Assembly: GCF_033568475.1 (NCBI RefSeq) | Contig: NC_133123.1 | Location: forward strand, 23,050,622 to 23,114,621 | Length of the DNA stretch: 64,000 bases | Direction: 5' to 3' | Origin: Henckelia pumila | Lineage: Eukaryota > Streptophyta > Magnoliopsida > Lamiales > Gesneriaceae | Shown: positions 35,203 to 46,211 of the stretch, piece by piece | Layout: the number at the start of each line of letters is the position of its first letter | Position numbering within the stretch: the first letter of the stretch is position 1 | Notes under the pieces: model-generated | What the model was told of the DNA's origin: nothing | The model's database searches: none | Seen by the model: only the letters and a program-made list of their open reading frames with translations | Translations under genes and position numbers: made by a program

Positions 35203-37246
35203 GAGCATGTTCAAGGGTGAGATGAAGTTGGTGTGAGGAAGTTGGTAACTTCATTGCTTGATGATGTCAGCGATGATAACTTCATTGCTTGGTTCTGCGA
35301 GGGTGAGATGATGTTGTAGAGATGATGTTGAAATATTAATTTTTTATTTTATTAAATATATATTTTTATTTAAACACAAAATAAATTTGCATAAATTAAA
35401 AGAAATTAAAATTACACATAATTAAAATTTAAATATTACAAAAAATTCAAAATACACGAAATTAAGAAATTTTAAAAAGTACAAATAATTAAAGCAATAC
35501 CAACAACAAAATAAATTACTGCACAAATCTTTTACGAAGAATTGCTTGTTGCATCTTCGTAAAATATTCACGTTGCACATCATTCATGTTTGGATCATTA
35601 ATATCTTTTTCCATGATTCGATTTTCTTGCTCTCTCTCAGCCTACATCTCTTTCATCGCTTGTTTCCTTTCCTTCATTTCTTGCTTCCTCAACTCTATTT
35701 CGTGCTTTTTGGACATCTGTTCCTCAATTTTTGCATAATGCTCTCTTGCCATAGAAATTTTCGTATCCTCAATTTCATAAAATCTTGTTTGCTCCTCACG
35801 CGTTTTTGCATACAAATCTGTCATGAAATTTTTTGAGCCAGATCCTTTCATGTTCGCTTTGAAAGCCTTTCTTCCCATTGGTCTAATGGTTTTCTCCACT
35901 TCTTGCACGTCATTTCCTTCATCGGCTGTAGGCGTATCAGTGGGAGTGGAGAAAGGAGATGGAGATGATTCACCATCAATATTTTTCAGCTTTTTGGTCG
36001 CATTTGTCGCATCGCCTTCGTATTTTGCTAACAAACATATCCTCCATTTCGGTTGATCCTTAAGGACTAACCAAGTTTTTTCGTCGGACCATGCGGTTCC
36101 ACAATCTCTCTCAAACATTGTTTGAGCTTGAGCATACTAATTAAAAATAATAATTTAGCAATTTTTTTACTATCAAAGTAGAATAAAACATTGTGATAAA
36201 ATTTTAAAAATACCTTCATTTCAAATGACGATTCACTTTGGTTGAGGGCTTCTATTTCGCTCATTTTGTTTTGAAAAGCGAAAACTCGTTTTGCAAGATC
36301 TTGAAAATGTTGGCGCATGTTGTCCCTAGAACGAACTTTCCATCTTATTGGCAACTCTTGATTATATTCTTTTTCAACCATTCCCCAAAAACTAGCATTG
36401 CTTTGGTCATTTCCAAGTGCCGGATTGGTAGACGCGTTGCACCATGCCTTTGCAAGACGTTCATCTTCATCTTTCAACCATTTTTTCCTCGTGATGGCGT
36501 CACCCCCACTTGCAGCAACAACTTGTTTTTCTTTTCTTTTTGATTTTGAGGATGTAGTTTCGAAAATAGAAGGAGAGACTTCGTTTGGATTTTGGAAAAA
36601 TTGAGTTTGATTGAACATGTGACTCAACATTTGCTCGTCGGAGTATTGCGATTGAGAAAGACCAATCCACTGGGTATTGAATTGCGAAAAGTTTGGTGGA
36701 GGAGAATTAAGATCATCATTGTTCCATGGATTCATTTTCGAATTTGGATTGAATGAAATCAAAGAAGAAGATTTTTTTTGTAGAATAAAAATGTAGTAGA
36801 AGTTGATGATTTATCAAGGAGTAATGAAGAATATATATAGAAGATTGAAAAATACAGCCGTTACTAGCCGTTGGAGGTTTTTTGGAATTTTTTATTTTTT
36901 TAAAAAAATTAAATAATTTTTTAATTATTAATATTTTTAATTTTTAATGATTTAAAAGGTCAGATTAATCTGGACCGTTGGATCTCCAACGGCCAGATTA
37001 ATCTCACCATGCAATTTTAAAAAAAAAAGAAATAAAAAAAGTAAAAATAAAAAAGAAAAAAGAAGAAAGCCGTTTGAATAAATTAAAAAAAAATTAAAAA
37101 AATAATAAAAAAAGATGGGGCCCGCATCTTCCTCGCACGCGGATAACATCCGGGTGCGAGATTCTCGCCCCTTGGAGGGGCGAGAAGATGAAGTGGGGCG
37201 AGGAAGCCCACTTCATGCTGGGCTTCCTCGCCCCTTGTACATGCCC
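35203..37246 (-). mobile_element. PIF/Harbinger-type element carrying only the MYB-like ORF
   Basis: 2044 bp bounded by TAA at 35200-35202 and 37247-37249. The left end GAGCATGTTCAAGGG pairs with the right end CCCTTGTACATGCCC. The interior carries one minus-strand gene (next entry) and no DDE transposase. At 37145-37235 there are GC-rich inverted segments (GGGGCGAG / CTCGCCCC). Confidence 0.85.
35516..36735 (-). pseudogene. Harbinger MYB/SANT-like ORF1 protein with a premature stop
   Basis: Two exons on the minus strand: 36735-36214 and 36136-35516, with intron borders GTATTT...TTAG and phase 0. Residues about 82-165 form a MYB/SANT-like trihelix domain (RKKWLKDEDERLAKAWCNAS; a FWGMVEKEYN helix). 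The C-terminal part is Lys/Glu-rich and probably coiled-coil. An in-frame TAG at 35644-35642 cuts the protein at about 338 residues, yet the frame stays open for about 41 more residues to TAA at 35518-35516 with family-like sequence (DPNMNDVQREYF). This suggests a single recent nonsense change. In Harbinger elements such a protein binds DNA and helps bring the transposase to the nucleus. Similar proteins are often mislabelled GST T3-like or NAM-associated. Confidence 0.8.
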
Positions 37247-37249
37247 TAA

Positions 37250-37891
37250 TGATTTTCAATTTTTCAACTAAACATATGATTAGTCAGTATTAATTATGTT
37301 ATTTTCCATCAAGGCAAGTAAACGCAACCTAAACTTATGGCTTGACTATTTTATGTATGTGATCCGATGAATATGGTTTTCTTCAAACCGTGAATCAAAA
37401 TAACAACAGGTTTTGATTTTGATTCCATGTCGGAATTGGAATTGAGGGCATATACGATTCAGGTTATTTGGATTCAGTTCTAAAACGTGTGAAATTAATG
37501 TATACCAAAAACATATTTAAGTTTATATTCCACTGTCCAACTCATTTAGGCTACACTTCTTTTTCATCTGTCCAAAATATATATATAGTAGTGTTATCTC
37601 TTATTATTTTATCAATTTATCCTTATTAAATTAATATCATTAACTGCTTGTACAATTTTTTTATTCTATTAAAATATTCATTAAATAAGGGTAAATTAGA
37701 AATTGATTTATAAAAATCACTTTCCTAAAAACTTTCTTAATTTGTATGAAAACATACATTTACCTATATCAATGGGACAGATAGAGTATTAAGCTTTGCT
37801 GTTCTGAGTGTGTGGGCAATTTAATTGATGTGATTTAAACCGGCCACATGATTTATGTTATTCAAATTTAGGTAGTTTGCAATCTTTCAAT
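37250..37891. other. Intergenic DNA with a possible decayed Stowaway-like MITE
   Basis: Between about 37545 and 37795, CACTGTCCAACTCATTTAGG and CAATGGGACAGATAGAGTA at opposite ends recall the CTCCCTCCGTCCC type of Stowaway ends, and the interior resembles 42543-42804. Heavily diverged. Nothing else is seen. Confidence 0.35.
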
Positions 37892-38229
37892 TAGAGATGT
37901 CAAAATGGGTTGGCGGGGCGGGCCAGCTTACAACTTGTCGCAACCCACCATTAGGGCGGGCGGGGCGGGGCGGCCCACCTTTAAGGCGGGTTGGGAAAAC
38001 TCCAACCCAATCCACCTATTTTAAGTAGCGGGACGGGCCAACCCGGCGGGCTTACGTGTAAATTGGTGGGTTTTGGCGGGCCAACTCGCAACCCACCACA
38101 ACCCACCATTAGGCAAGGCGGTGCGGGCCGACCCACTTTTTAGGCGGGTTGAAAAATTGCCAACCAACCCACTTTTTTGTATGGCGGAGCGGGCCAACCC
38201 GACGGGTCTTACCCAAATTGACATCTCTA
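37892..38229. mobile_element. hAT-type MITE with perfect 8-bp target duplication
   Basis: 338 bp. Ends TAGAGATGTCAA and TTGACATCTCTA are perfect inverted repeats. The octamer CTTTCAAT flanks both sides (37884-37891 and 38230-38237). The interior is unusually GC-rich for the window and consists of imperfect repeats of a GCGGGCCAACCCACC-like motif in both orientations. It has no coding capacity. Confidence 0.92.
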
Positions 38230-38289
38230 CTTTCAATAGTGATTATGAATTTTTCATTCACAAATTTGTAAAAATAAAATTCATAATGC

Positions 38290-38817
38290 ACGGACAATGA
38301 GCGGCTCCTGGCAAGCTTCTAGGCGAAGGGGCACATGAAAGAACCGAGTCCGTGCCGAAATGAGAGTGATTCTGAGATTGTGTAGGTATGGTACTGCATA
38401 GTTGATGAGGGCTTAAAAGATTTGATATGTACTACTCATATCAAGAAGGTGCATCTTTTTTTCGGGAGCTCATCACATAAAAACTCCAAAGTTAAGCGTG
38501 TTTGACTTGAGACAATATAGGATGGGTGACCCCTGAGAAATTTCTCAGGTGCGTCTGAGTAGGGGTGGTTTTTCGGTATACCTTACTACAAATATTGATA
38601 TGAAAAAAATTCATACCGATAATAAAATTCCGAAACTTTGGTACAAAAAAAATCCATATTGATACTGTATAGATACCGAAAAAATATCTGTATATAGAAA
38701 AAAATTTGGTACGGTATACCAAAATTCCAGTATTTTGGTACGATATATCAGCCCTACGTGTGAGTGAGAACATAAGCACGCTACAGAGAGGATAGTCCTC
38801 GAATCTGAGGCGTTACA
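38290..38817 (+). mobile_element. Cassandra-like LTR carrying a 5S rRNA-like segment, interrupted
   Basis: Aligns with the element at 61091-61468 (inverted) from CACGGACAATGAGCGGCTCC to the end GGCGTTACA. The segment at about 38465-38550 (AACTCCAAAGTTAAGCGTG...AGGATGGGTGACC) resembles plant 5S rRNA including its internal promoter region, the hallmark of Cassandra TRIM elements. The copy lacks the first ~60 bp of the LTR and is split by a 197-bp insert (next entry). Confidence 0.8.
38560..38756. mobile_element. hAT-type MITE inserted in the Cassandra-like LTR
   Basis: 197 bp. Ends TAGGGGTGG and CAGCCCTA are imperfect inverted repeats, with further inverted GGTATACC/GGTACG motifs inside. Flanking octamers CGTCTGAG (38552-38559) and CGTGTGAG (38757-38764) differ at one base. 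The uninterrupted copy at 61 kb reads GTGCGTGTGAGTGAG, giving the empty site. Confidence 0.9.
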
Positions 38818-39002
38818 TAATATATACTATACTTAACTAAAACATTTTACATTGATATTATAACCTCCATTTGGATATTATAATATGTATTGTTTGTGTG
38901 TTCTATTATTAGACTAAGATATTCTATAATTCAATATATAATATATATTATACTCAACTAAAACATAATATATATAGCACCCGTTTGAATATACTATACT
39001 TA

Positions 39003-40005
39003 AGATGCGTTTAGTTGTTGTGATAGGATAATTGATGGATTGATAAATTGATTGATAATGAATGGATAATTTTAATAATATTTGTACTGGGATGTGTTTA
39101 GTGTGAATGATTATTAACATGTGTTAGTGTTTATGGTGTTTGTTTTATGTGATAAAGTGATGGGATAAATATATATTTTCATGCACTACCTATAATGCCC
39201 CTGTTAAGTTATTTTTTCTTCGTTTACTTATTTTAAGGAAAGAAATTCCCAAACCAATAATTGATCGCAATACCGTAGTTAACCTTCGGTGGAGAGCCAA
39301 TTCTTGTCATCTTCTTCCCTTTTCGCAAATTTGCAAAGCGGAATCAGTCTCAGATCTTGTTCCCTTTACGCACATTCAACGTCTAGCCTTCTGCAAACAG
39401 ATGGATTGAAGCACGATCTTGAGGTAACTTCAAAATATTTTGATTAATGTCATTTAAAACAATTGAATTGGAACTTCTGGTTGAGAATCTGATTTTAAAT
39501 CCAACTCTGTGAATTTGAAAGGATTATGGTATCCAAGTAATTAAAATGGACAGGTTGTATAATACGGTTTGATGTTATATATATGTAACCTAAAATGGTG
39601 TTTTCTTCAACCAATATATTCCAGGTATTCGATATTTTCAGGTGTTTGTGATTCGATATTTTCAGGTATAAGAAAACTTCATAAATTTATCTACCAATCT
39701 TGGATCTTATCGTGAGCAATGTGCTTCCAACTGACAAACCTGCGTTCGGAGAGAAAATCAGCTAATCAAAGAACATATTTGCATCCAAGTAAGAGACGCG
39801 GCTAGGGGTATTCATGGAAAGCGAGAGTTGGATTGAAAGAGGGATTCTCAATACATGGGTGTTTCTAGGGTTTAATTAACATTCCTTTATCTGGTTTAGT
39901 CCGTTGTACGCTTCATTAGCTAGGTTAAATAAAAATGCTACCAAATGTGAGATTAGTTATTTTATTCGACATTATCTTACCTAATATGACCTACCAAACG
40001 CACTC
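39003..40005. mobile_element. Harbinger-like non-autonomous element, about 1 kb
   Basis: TTA at 39000-39002 and 40006-40008 flanks ends AGATGCGTTTAGTTG and CCTACCAAACGCACTC, which pair imperfectly as inverted repeats. The middle (about 39230-39720) is less AT-rich and looks like a transcript leader. It contains a small direct repeat of GATTCGATATTTTCAGGT near 39625-39665. No open frame of note. Confidence 0.7.
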
Positions 40006-40008
40006 TTA

Positions 40009-40169
40009 GAGTTTTGTTATACTTCCCAACCCTATGCTCAGCTCTGTGTCCACCATGTACAAGTCAACTCACCTATTGTATTGGGCAACTCACTTATTGT
40101 ACATGGTGGGCATGGAGTTGGGCATAGTTATTGGGCAGCATAATAAAACTCATTATACTTAACTAAAAC

Positions 40170-40228
<59 letters not shown>

Positions 40229-41004
40229 TATACTATATAATACGTAACGTTAATATAGCACCCGTTTGAACAAGTTTTTTTAAAAAAAATTCAATGTTTT
40301 TATAAGTAAAATAAACTTAAAGTATTTGTTTGGTTAAGATTTTTGTAAAATGTTCTCAAATTATAGTTTTTGAATTGAAAAGTTTTTTTGATGTTACTAG
40401 AATAAAAAAAAAACGGGTTAAACTAGAATTAAAAGATTTTTAATAATAGTTGCCAAAAACCTTCTTAATTATTTTTAATTATAAACTTGTTTTTTCACCT
40501 TTCATATTTTTAAAACTTTGTATAAAATAGTTGTTCAAATATATATTAATTCTTAAAATAAATAATTTAAAATTACCATTTTTAAAAAAAAAATTATAAA
40601 TGTTTGTTCAAAAAGAATCATTGTGTTTTGGAGAAATACAAAAAAATTTATTTAAATGATCAAGAATCCTCCATCTTGTGGCAAGAAATTAAAGGAGCCT
40701 CTAGATTCTATTTTGAAAAGAGATATTGTGTTCGAGTCTCATTTATGTGAGTTTATATATGGCTTATTAATAGTTGGTTATTGTTAGTTGTAAACGGTTA
40801 TATGATAATAGGTTCTATGATGATATGAATGAATTATTTGGGATTGATTATATATACTATACTTCATTGATTGTATACTATTTATTCAACAATCGTGAAT
40901 GTTACCGCTCAAAAAAATTGATTTAAATATAACAACCATATCGTGAGACTTACATATTTATAATAAACATAAAAACCTTTGTGTAACGATTTTACGGATT
41001 AATT
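40009..41004. other. AT-rich intergenic DNA
   Basis: Near 40030-40135, GTACAAGTCAACTCACCTATTG / ACTCACTTATTGTACATGG form an imperfect inverted pair. 40262-40600 shares motifs with 34580-34860 (a decayed MITE family). No gene is seen. Confidence 0.45.
40173..40225. repeat. (TA)n microsatellite
   Basis: About 26 perfect TA units. Confidence 0.95.
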
Positions 41005-41298
41005 TTATAAGATAAATTTTTTTTCATGAAAATATTATTTTTTTATTTACTTTTTATTATAAATATGAAGCACGTCTCACCGATAACTATATCTGAAGAA
41101 ATCTACTTATTATATGAATGTGTTGATACTCAAATTAAGATTAATTAATTTTTTAAGATAATTTTTTTTTCATGAAAAATATTATTTTTTTATTTACTTT
41201 TTATTATAAATATGAAACACGTCTCACCGATAACTATATTTGAAGAAATCTACTCATTATATGAATGTGTTGATACTTAAATTAAGATTAATTAATTT
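41005..41298. repeat. Tandem duplication, 147-bp unit, two copies
   Basis: Two adjacent units from TAAGATAA...TTTCATGAAAAATATTA through CACGTCTCACCGATAACTAT to AAATTAAGATTAATTAATT differ at only a few bases. CACGTCTCACC recurs exactly 147 bp apart. Confidence 0.9.
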
Positions 41299-41504
41299 AC
41301 TTACGTTTATTTTGAGATTTTTTTTTTTAAAAATAGATTATATAAAATTATGGTGGGGAGCAAGATGGATGCTGTCTGTCGGCATGGGGATGGCTAATAC
41401 TTTACTTACCAAACTTGACAAGAAATGCCTTTTCAATATTACTTTTAAAAAAAAAGTTGACCTTGAAGGGGACTCCATTCCACATGAGTCAGAGGCTCAT
41501 TGAC

Positions 41505-41700
41505 TCATGCGGGGGTTAAATCGAGGGATGTTCACGAGCGGCAGGGACCTGAGAGAGAGAGAGCAACATGACTAACCCACAGAGCATATCCTTATAATAT
41601 TTCAGCAGAGAATATGCTCCACACGATGATCGAACCCGCAATGCTGGAAAATTTCTTTCCACGTCATGTCAGGCCTTACCAACTCGTCTATGCCCATGTG
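41505..41700 (-). mobile_element. Probable tRNA-derived SINE
   Basis: On the minus strand GGGCATAGACGAGTTGGTAAGG (about 41697 down) resembles a pol III A box, and GCGGGTTCGATCATCG (around 41628-41637) a B box, about 50 bp apart. The tail carries a (CT)n stretch. No clear target duplication was found, so limits are approximate. Confidence 0.45.
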
Positions 41701-41832
41701 AGCTCCTTTTCAATATTATGGTACGTGTTGGTGTTGCTATATGGCGCTTTATTTTTTCTTTTTCATTTTTCCCCCTCAAATTCTTTTTAAAAACTCTCAA
41801 AAAAAAAATTCTTTTTTTTAAAAAACAACAAC

Positions 41833-41895
<63 letters not shown>
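41833..41895. repeat. (AAT)n microsatellite
   Basis: About 21 perfect AAT units. Confidence 0.95.
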
Positions 41896-41899
41896 TTAT

Positions 41900-42279
41900 T
41901 GTTGTTATTATACTAAAACAAAATACTTCCTTTCTTTGAGAGTCTCCACCTTTCGGTGGTCCTTAATAATTATTCTTACCACCTCCTCTAAAGAATTTGT
42001 GATCGAGAATTTTTGGGGTAATTTTAACCAAAAAAATATTAAAGTGAGGGTAAATTTCTTCCTTAGGAAAGCAATTCATCTTCCGCGAAAATTTTAAATA
42101 AAAGTACACGTAACTTTTTAAATAAATATTTTAAAATTATGTGTTGTTGCATGTTGATATGTAATAATTGTTTCAACTGGGTAGAACAATAAAAAACGTG
42201 GTATTTGTGTTGTAGTAGAGTTTAAAAGATTTGAATTATATTGCAACGTTATCACCAACTATAGATTTAAGTAAAACGA
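41900..42279. other. AT-rich intergenic DNA
   Basis: Nothing recognised. Confidence 0.5.
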
Positions 42280-42431
42280 CAAGTAATAAATTTGGTCCTA
42301 TAAGTATTCAATTTTGGGTTTTGGTCCTGTAAGTTTGCTTGTTTTGTGATTTGGTTCTATAAGTATTCAATTTTGGGTTTTGGTCCTGTAAGTTTAGTTA
42401 TATTTTGGTTTTTAGTCTTTTTTCATTTAAA

Positions 42432-43192
42432 CAATGTTTTTATAACTGAACCGGTGATCAAACCAATCTAACTTAAAAAAACGATCCAACTGGTTGGACT
42501 GTTTTAACCAGACGATCAGATCGGAAAATCGTTTATATAATACTCCCTCAGTCTCAATTATATTGTCCACGTTTTTTTTTTATTTGTCCCAAATATATAG
42601 TCATACGCTATATTTAGTAATACTTTTTTACACTTCTTTACTAATATATCTCTATTAACTGCACCTTGAAAATTGTGCAATCATTTTTTAATACATTAAA
42701 TAGGAATAAAATAGGAAGTTTATATAAAATTTACATTCCCAATAAATTTTTCTTAATTCGTATGGAAACTAAAACAAGACAACATATATGGGACATAGGA
42801 AGTCTAATATAATTAATAATATATTTTAAATTATAAAAACCTAAAAAATTTATATAACTAGAAATATATATATATTTATCGTAGTTTGAAAACTAAATAA
42901 CTATATAAATATATTCAAAAAATTATAAACTTAAATATTAATAAATAATATTTTTAACGAGGAAAAAAATTTCACATAATCATGTATACATAATAAAATA
43001 TTAAATTAAGATTTTAAAATTAAAAAACTAATTTTTTTTTAAAAAAACCGAAAAAACAAATTTTTGGTTCTTGACCAGTTCTGTCGGTTCAATCGTTAAA
43101 ATGGTTTTTGGGACTGTTTCGGATCAAATCAGTGACCGGTTCCGGGTCGAACCGGTTGAACCGGTCGGTACAGTCCGGTTTTAAAAACATAG
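42432..43192. mobile_element. hAT-type element nested in the foldback element
   Basis: Ends CAATGTTTTTATAAC and GTTTTAAAAACATAG are inverted repeats. Flanks CATTTAAA (42424-42431) and CATTTAAT (43193-43200) match at 7 of 8 bases. Subterminal AACCGG/CCGGTT motifs lie at both ends. The interior is AT-rich and non-coding. Confidence 0.7.
42543..42804. mobile_element. Stowaway-like MITE
   Basis: The left end TA-CTCCCTCAGTCTCAA and right end ATGGGACATAGGAAGT-TA resemble the CTCCCTCCGTCCC family of Stowaway elements, with TA at both borders. The interior (AATAGGAATAAAATAGGAAGTTTAT) recurs in decayed form near 1145 and 37680. Confidence 0.55.
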
Positions 43193-43415
43193 CATTTAAT
43201 TGTTGATGTCACAACAGACACATCATCATTTCTCGATGTCACTTAAGCATTTTTAGCTATCACGTCAGCATTTATGATGCTACGTCAACACTCTATGAAG
43301 AAAGGACTAAAAATCAATTATAACTTAACTTATATGACCAAAACATAAAATTAAATACTTACAGGACCAAAACACAAAATGAGCAAACTTACATGACCAT
43401 TTTGACTATATTCCC

Positions 43416-43446
<31 letters not shown>

Positions 43447-46211
43447 TCATCAGCTCGCAATTTTTAGACTGTGGATTTTCACAAGGTTGCTTAATGTCAT
43501 TTTTTTGGATTATATTTTTAACTATTTATATATTATCGATAGTTTGTTGTTATACTAAAATTTATAGTTTGCTATTATAATACAAGTCAAATATTTTAAA
43601 ATATAGAACAGTTGAAAAATGTACTATAACCAACTGTCGGGTTTTAATTATCATTAGGGATGACAATGTAATGGAATGTGATGGGATGAGATGGGATGGG
43701 GCGGGGCGGGGACGAGGATGTCTTCTCCATCCAAATCCCCGAATTCAAATCTCGTTCAGGGATGGATTCGGGACGGGTTTGGGCAAAACCCGAGATCCGC
43801 CCCGCTTCCCTGATCCGTGACCCGGCGGGTCCAATCCGGGTTAGACCCTTTGGACCCGCCAAATTAAATATAATTAAAATTATATTAAATAAAAATTTTA
43901 AATAAATTAAAAAATTAATAGCAAATCGTTATTAAATTTATATTAATAATATTTAAGATAAAAAATGTTTTTACAAGTTAAAATATATCATTTTAATTTA
44001 CATAATACTTAACTAAGGAAAAATTATAATAATATATTTTTTATATTAAAAATATCATAATATATTTATATTTAAATCTAAAAATATTATAAACTCAAAT
44101 TAAAAATAAAATATTGATTATATAATATAAATAATATGATTATATATTATTAATATATATACATATATAATTTATATTTGTATTTAATATATATTTTTTG
44201 GCGGGTCGGGTTCGGCCAAACTCAGGACCCGCCCCGAACCCGCATCTGGACCCGCTTGGCCGTAGGGATGGCAATGGGGCGGGTCGGGGATGGGGATGTC
44301 TCCCCCATCAGGCTTCCCCGTCTTCGAATTCAAAACCGATCCACATACCCGTCCCTATTCCCATTAATTTTTATCGGAGATTCCTCATACTCATCCCCGC
44401 GGGGACCAAGTCCTCATCCTCATACTCATACCAGAATATATATATATATATATGTATATATATATTATAAATGAATTTTATTATAATATATATATATATA
44501 TACATTAGTACATTTTATTATATAAGAATATAAAAATTATTATTCAATTTTATAATAAAATATCTAAAATATTTTGGGTCAAATTTTTTATTATAATATT
44601 ATAATTTAAAATTAATAAAAATATTTTAAATACAAAATATTTTTATAAATAAATATTATTATTTTAAATAAAATACTATGTATCAAAAATTTATTAAAAT
44701 TATATATTGTTTTAAAATTTATTGAAATAAATAATATATATATATATAGACTAATATAAATATTTTATATGTGTACGTAATATGAATAAGATTCAAATAA
44801 TATTTTTATGTTATAAAAAGACTACGCTATCATAAACGGATGTATTATATATAATGTATAAATATATATAAACGAAATAATAATAATACTTTTAATTTTA
44901 ATTTTTTAATAATATTTCAGATTTAATAAAATTTTATAATTAAAATATTATTATTATTGTAGCATCCATGTAGGTGAGGCTTTTAAGATTCAGAGTTTGG
45001 GAAATTTAAGCTACGAAAAGGGGAAATTTACTCCAGTAGAATTTCGCACTGTCTGAAGAAGGTTTATTTTATTTTACTGTTCTGTGATGTTTTCTATTTT
45101 GTTGATGTTGCCACTACTAGAACGTGTCTTATCAATGTATTTTTTTTCATGGTTCTAATCTATGTTGTCAAATGTAACTTTTGTTTTGGTTGCTTGAATG
45201 CCATATTTTTAATTCTATCATTGATCCGGTGGCTTGAATCCTATTTTCAATTTTTGTTTTTACATTGAATATATTGATACCTATATTATCTGTCTTCTTT
45301 AATAATCATTTTAGTGCAATGTAATGCAGATGCACTGAACATAAATTGCTTAGTTTAATAATATTAATTTGTTATCCAAATAAAGTGGTTCTAGTTTTAG
45401 TGCAGTAATGCTATTCTTGTATGAAGTCATTTGGGCACAGTTGAATTTTGATTTTCAATTGTATTTTTTATGCGTAGGATTTGAAAATTTTATGATTTTA
45501 AATATTCTTGTGAAGGCATTTTGAAGTTGTGTTTTTAAAGATATGTTCATAGATTTGGTCCATGCCTTTAAATCGAAACTAACGAGAAGTTATGTTTAAA
45601 TGAGTGAAAACAAAATTCCATATTCAATTTCTTGCTTTTACTATGTGCCTTGCTGCCTTTTACGTTCTCATTCATGTTAAATTCATTTACTTCATCATAT
45701 AAACTAAAACGATATTTAGAATATCATACTGTTGTAAGTTTCTCTATGTCAATGTATATTCCTTTATTGTCATGCAGCCATTATTAACTTTGGCTACTTG
45801 GAGATTGCAAAGTGCTCAACAACTAGCAGTATCTTTGCATTTTATCCAGGTTTTTGGAATTCGTTCATACACATTTCTATTGCTAATTATTTAATTTTTG
45901 CTATTAAGGCCAATGTATTAGATACATTTTTTTCTATGTTAACCCGAAAGTGTTGGATTTGTGTGATCTACATGTCTTTATTCATGGAATTAATGGAATT
46001 TAATGTATATATATTTATGTATGTATGTTGGCTTCAGTTTACAAAATGATGATTGACAAAAGCTGGATGAGTGTGACGAATCGAATATCTCAGGAGTATA
46101 AAAATGGTGTCACAATAGTTGGATGCTAGTGACTCGGGTGTCATCTATTTATTCCATGATTTATGATGCCATTAAATTTTGTATTATTCACTTTTCACAT
46201 TTTTAAACAGG

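Larger units (their letters stand above)
42285..43410. mobile_element. Long-inverted-repeat (foldback/MULE-like) element hosting nested elements
   Basis: The left arm (about 42285-42425: TTGGTCCTGTAAGTTT units, itself duplicated with a ~60-bp period) is matched in inverted orientation by the right arm (about 43295-43410: AAACTTACATGACC, CTTACAGGACCAAAAC). No clean target duplication was found. The hAT-type element at 42432-43192 lies between the arms. Confidence 0.6.

Noticed and set aside
38465-38550. A genuine 5S rRNA gene
   Set aside because: Only part of the 5S sequence is similar and it sits inside an LTR; the same arrangement recurs at 61.2 kb, so it is a Cassandra-type LTR.
44178-44474. 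Two overlapping 90-98-codon frames
   Set aside because: They cover the GC-rich rim of the hAT-like element, including its inverted end, and end in (AT)n.
45112-45123. CACTACTAGAAC as the left end of the CACTA element
   Set aside because: It is not at the hAT/insert junction (about 44960), has no subterminal repeats after it, and its flanking triplet (TGC) does not match the right flank (TAT).
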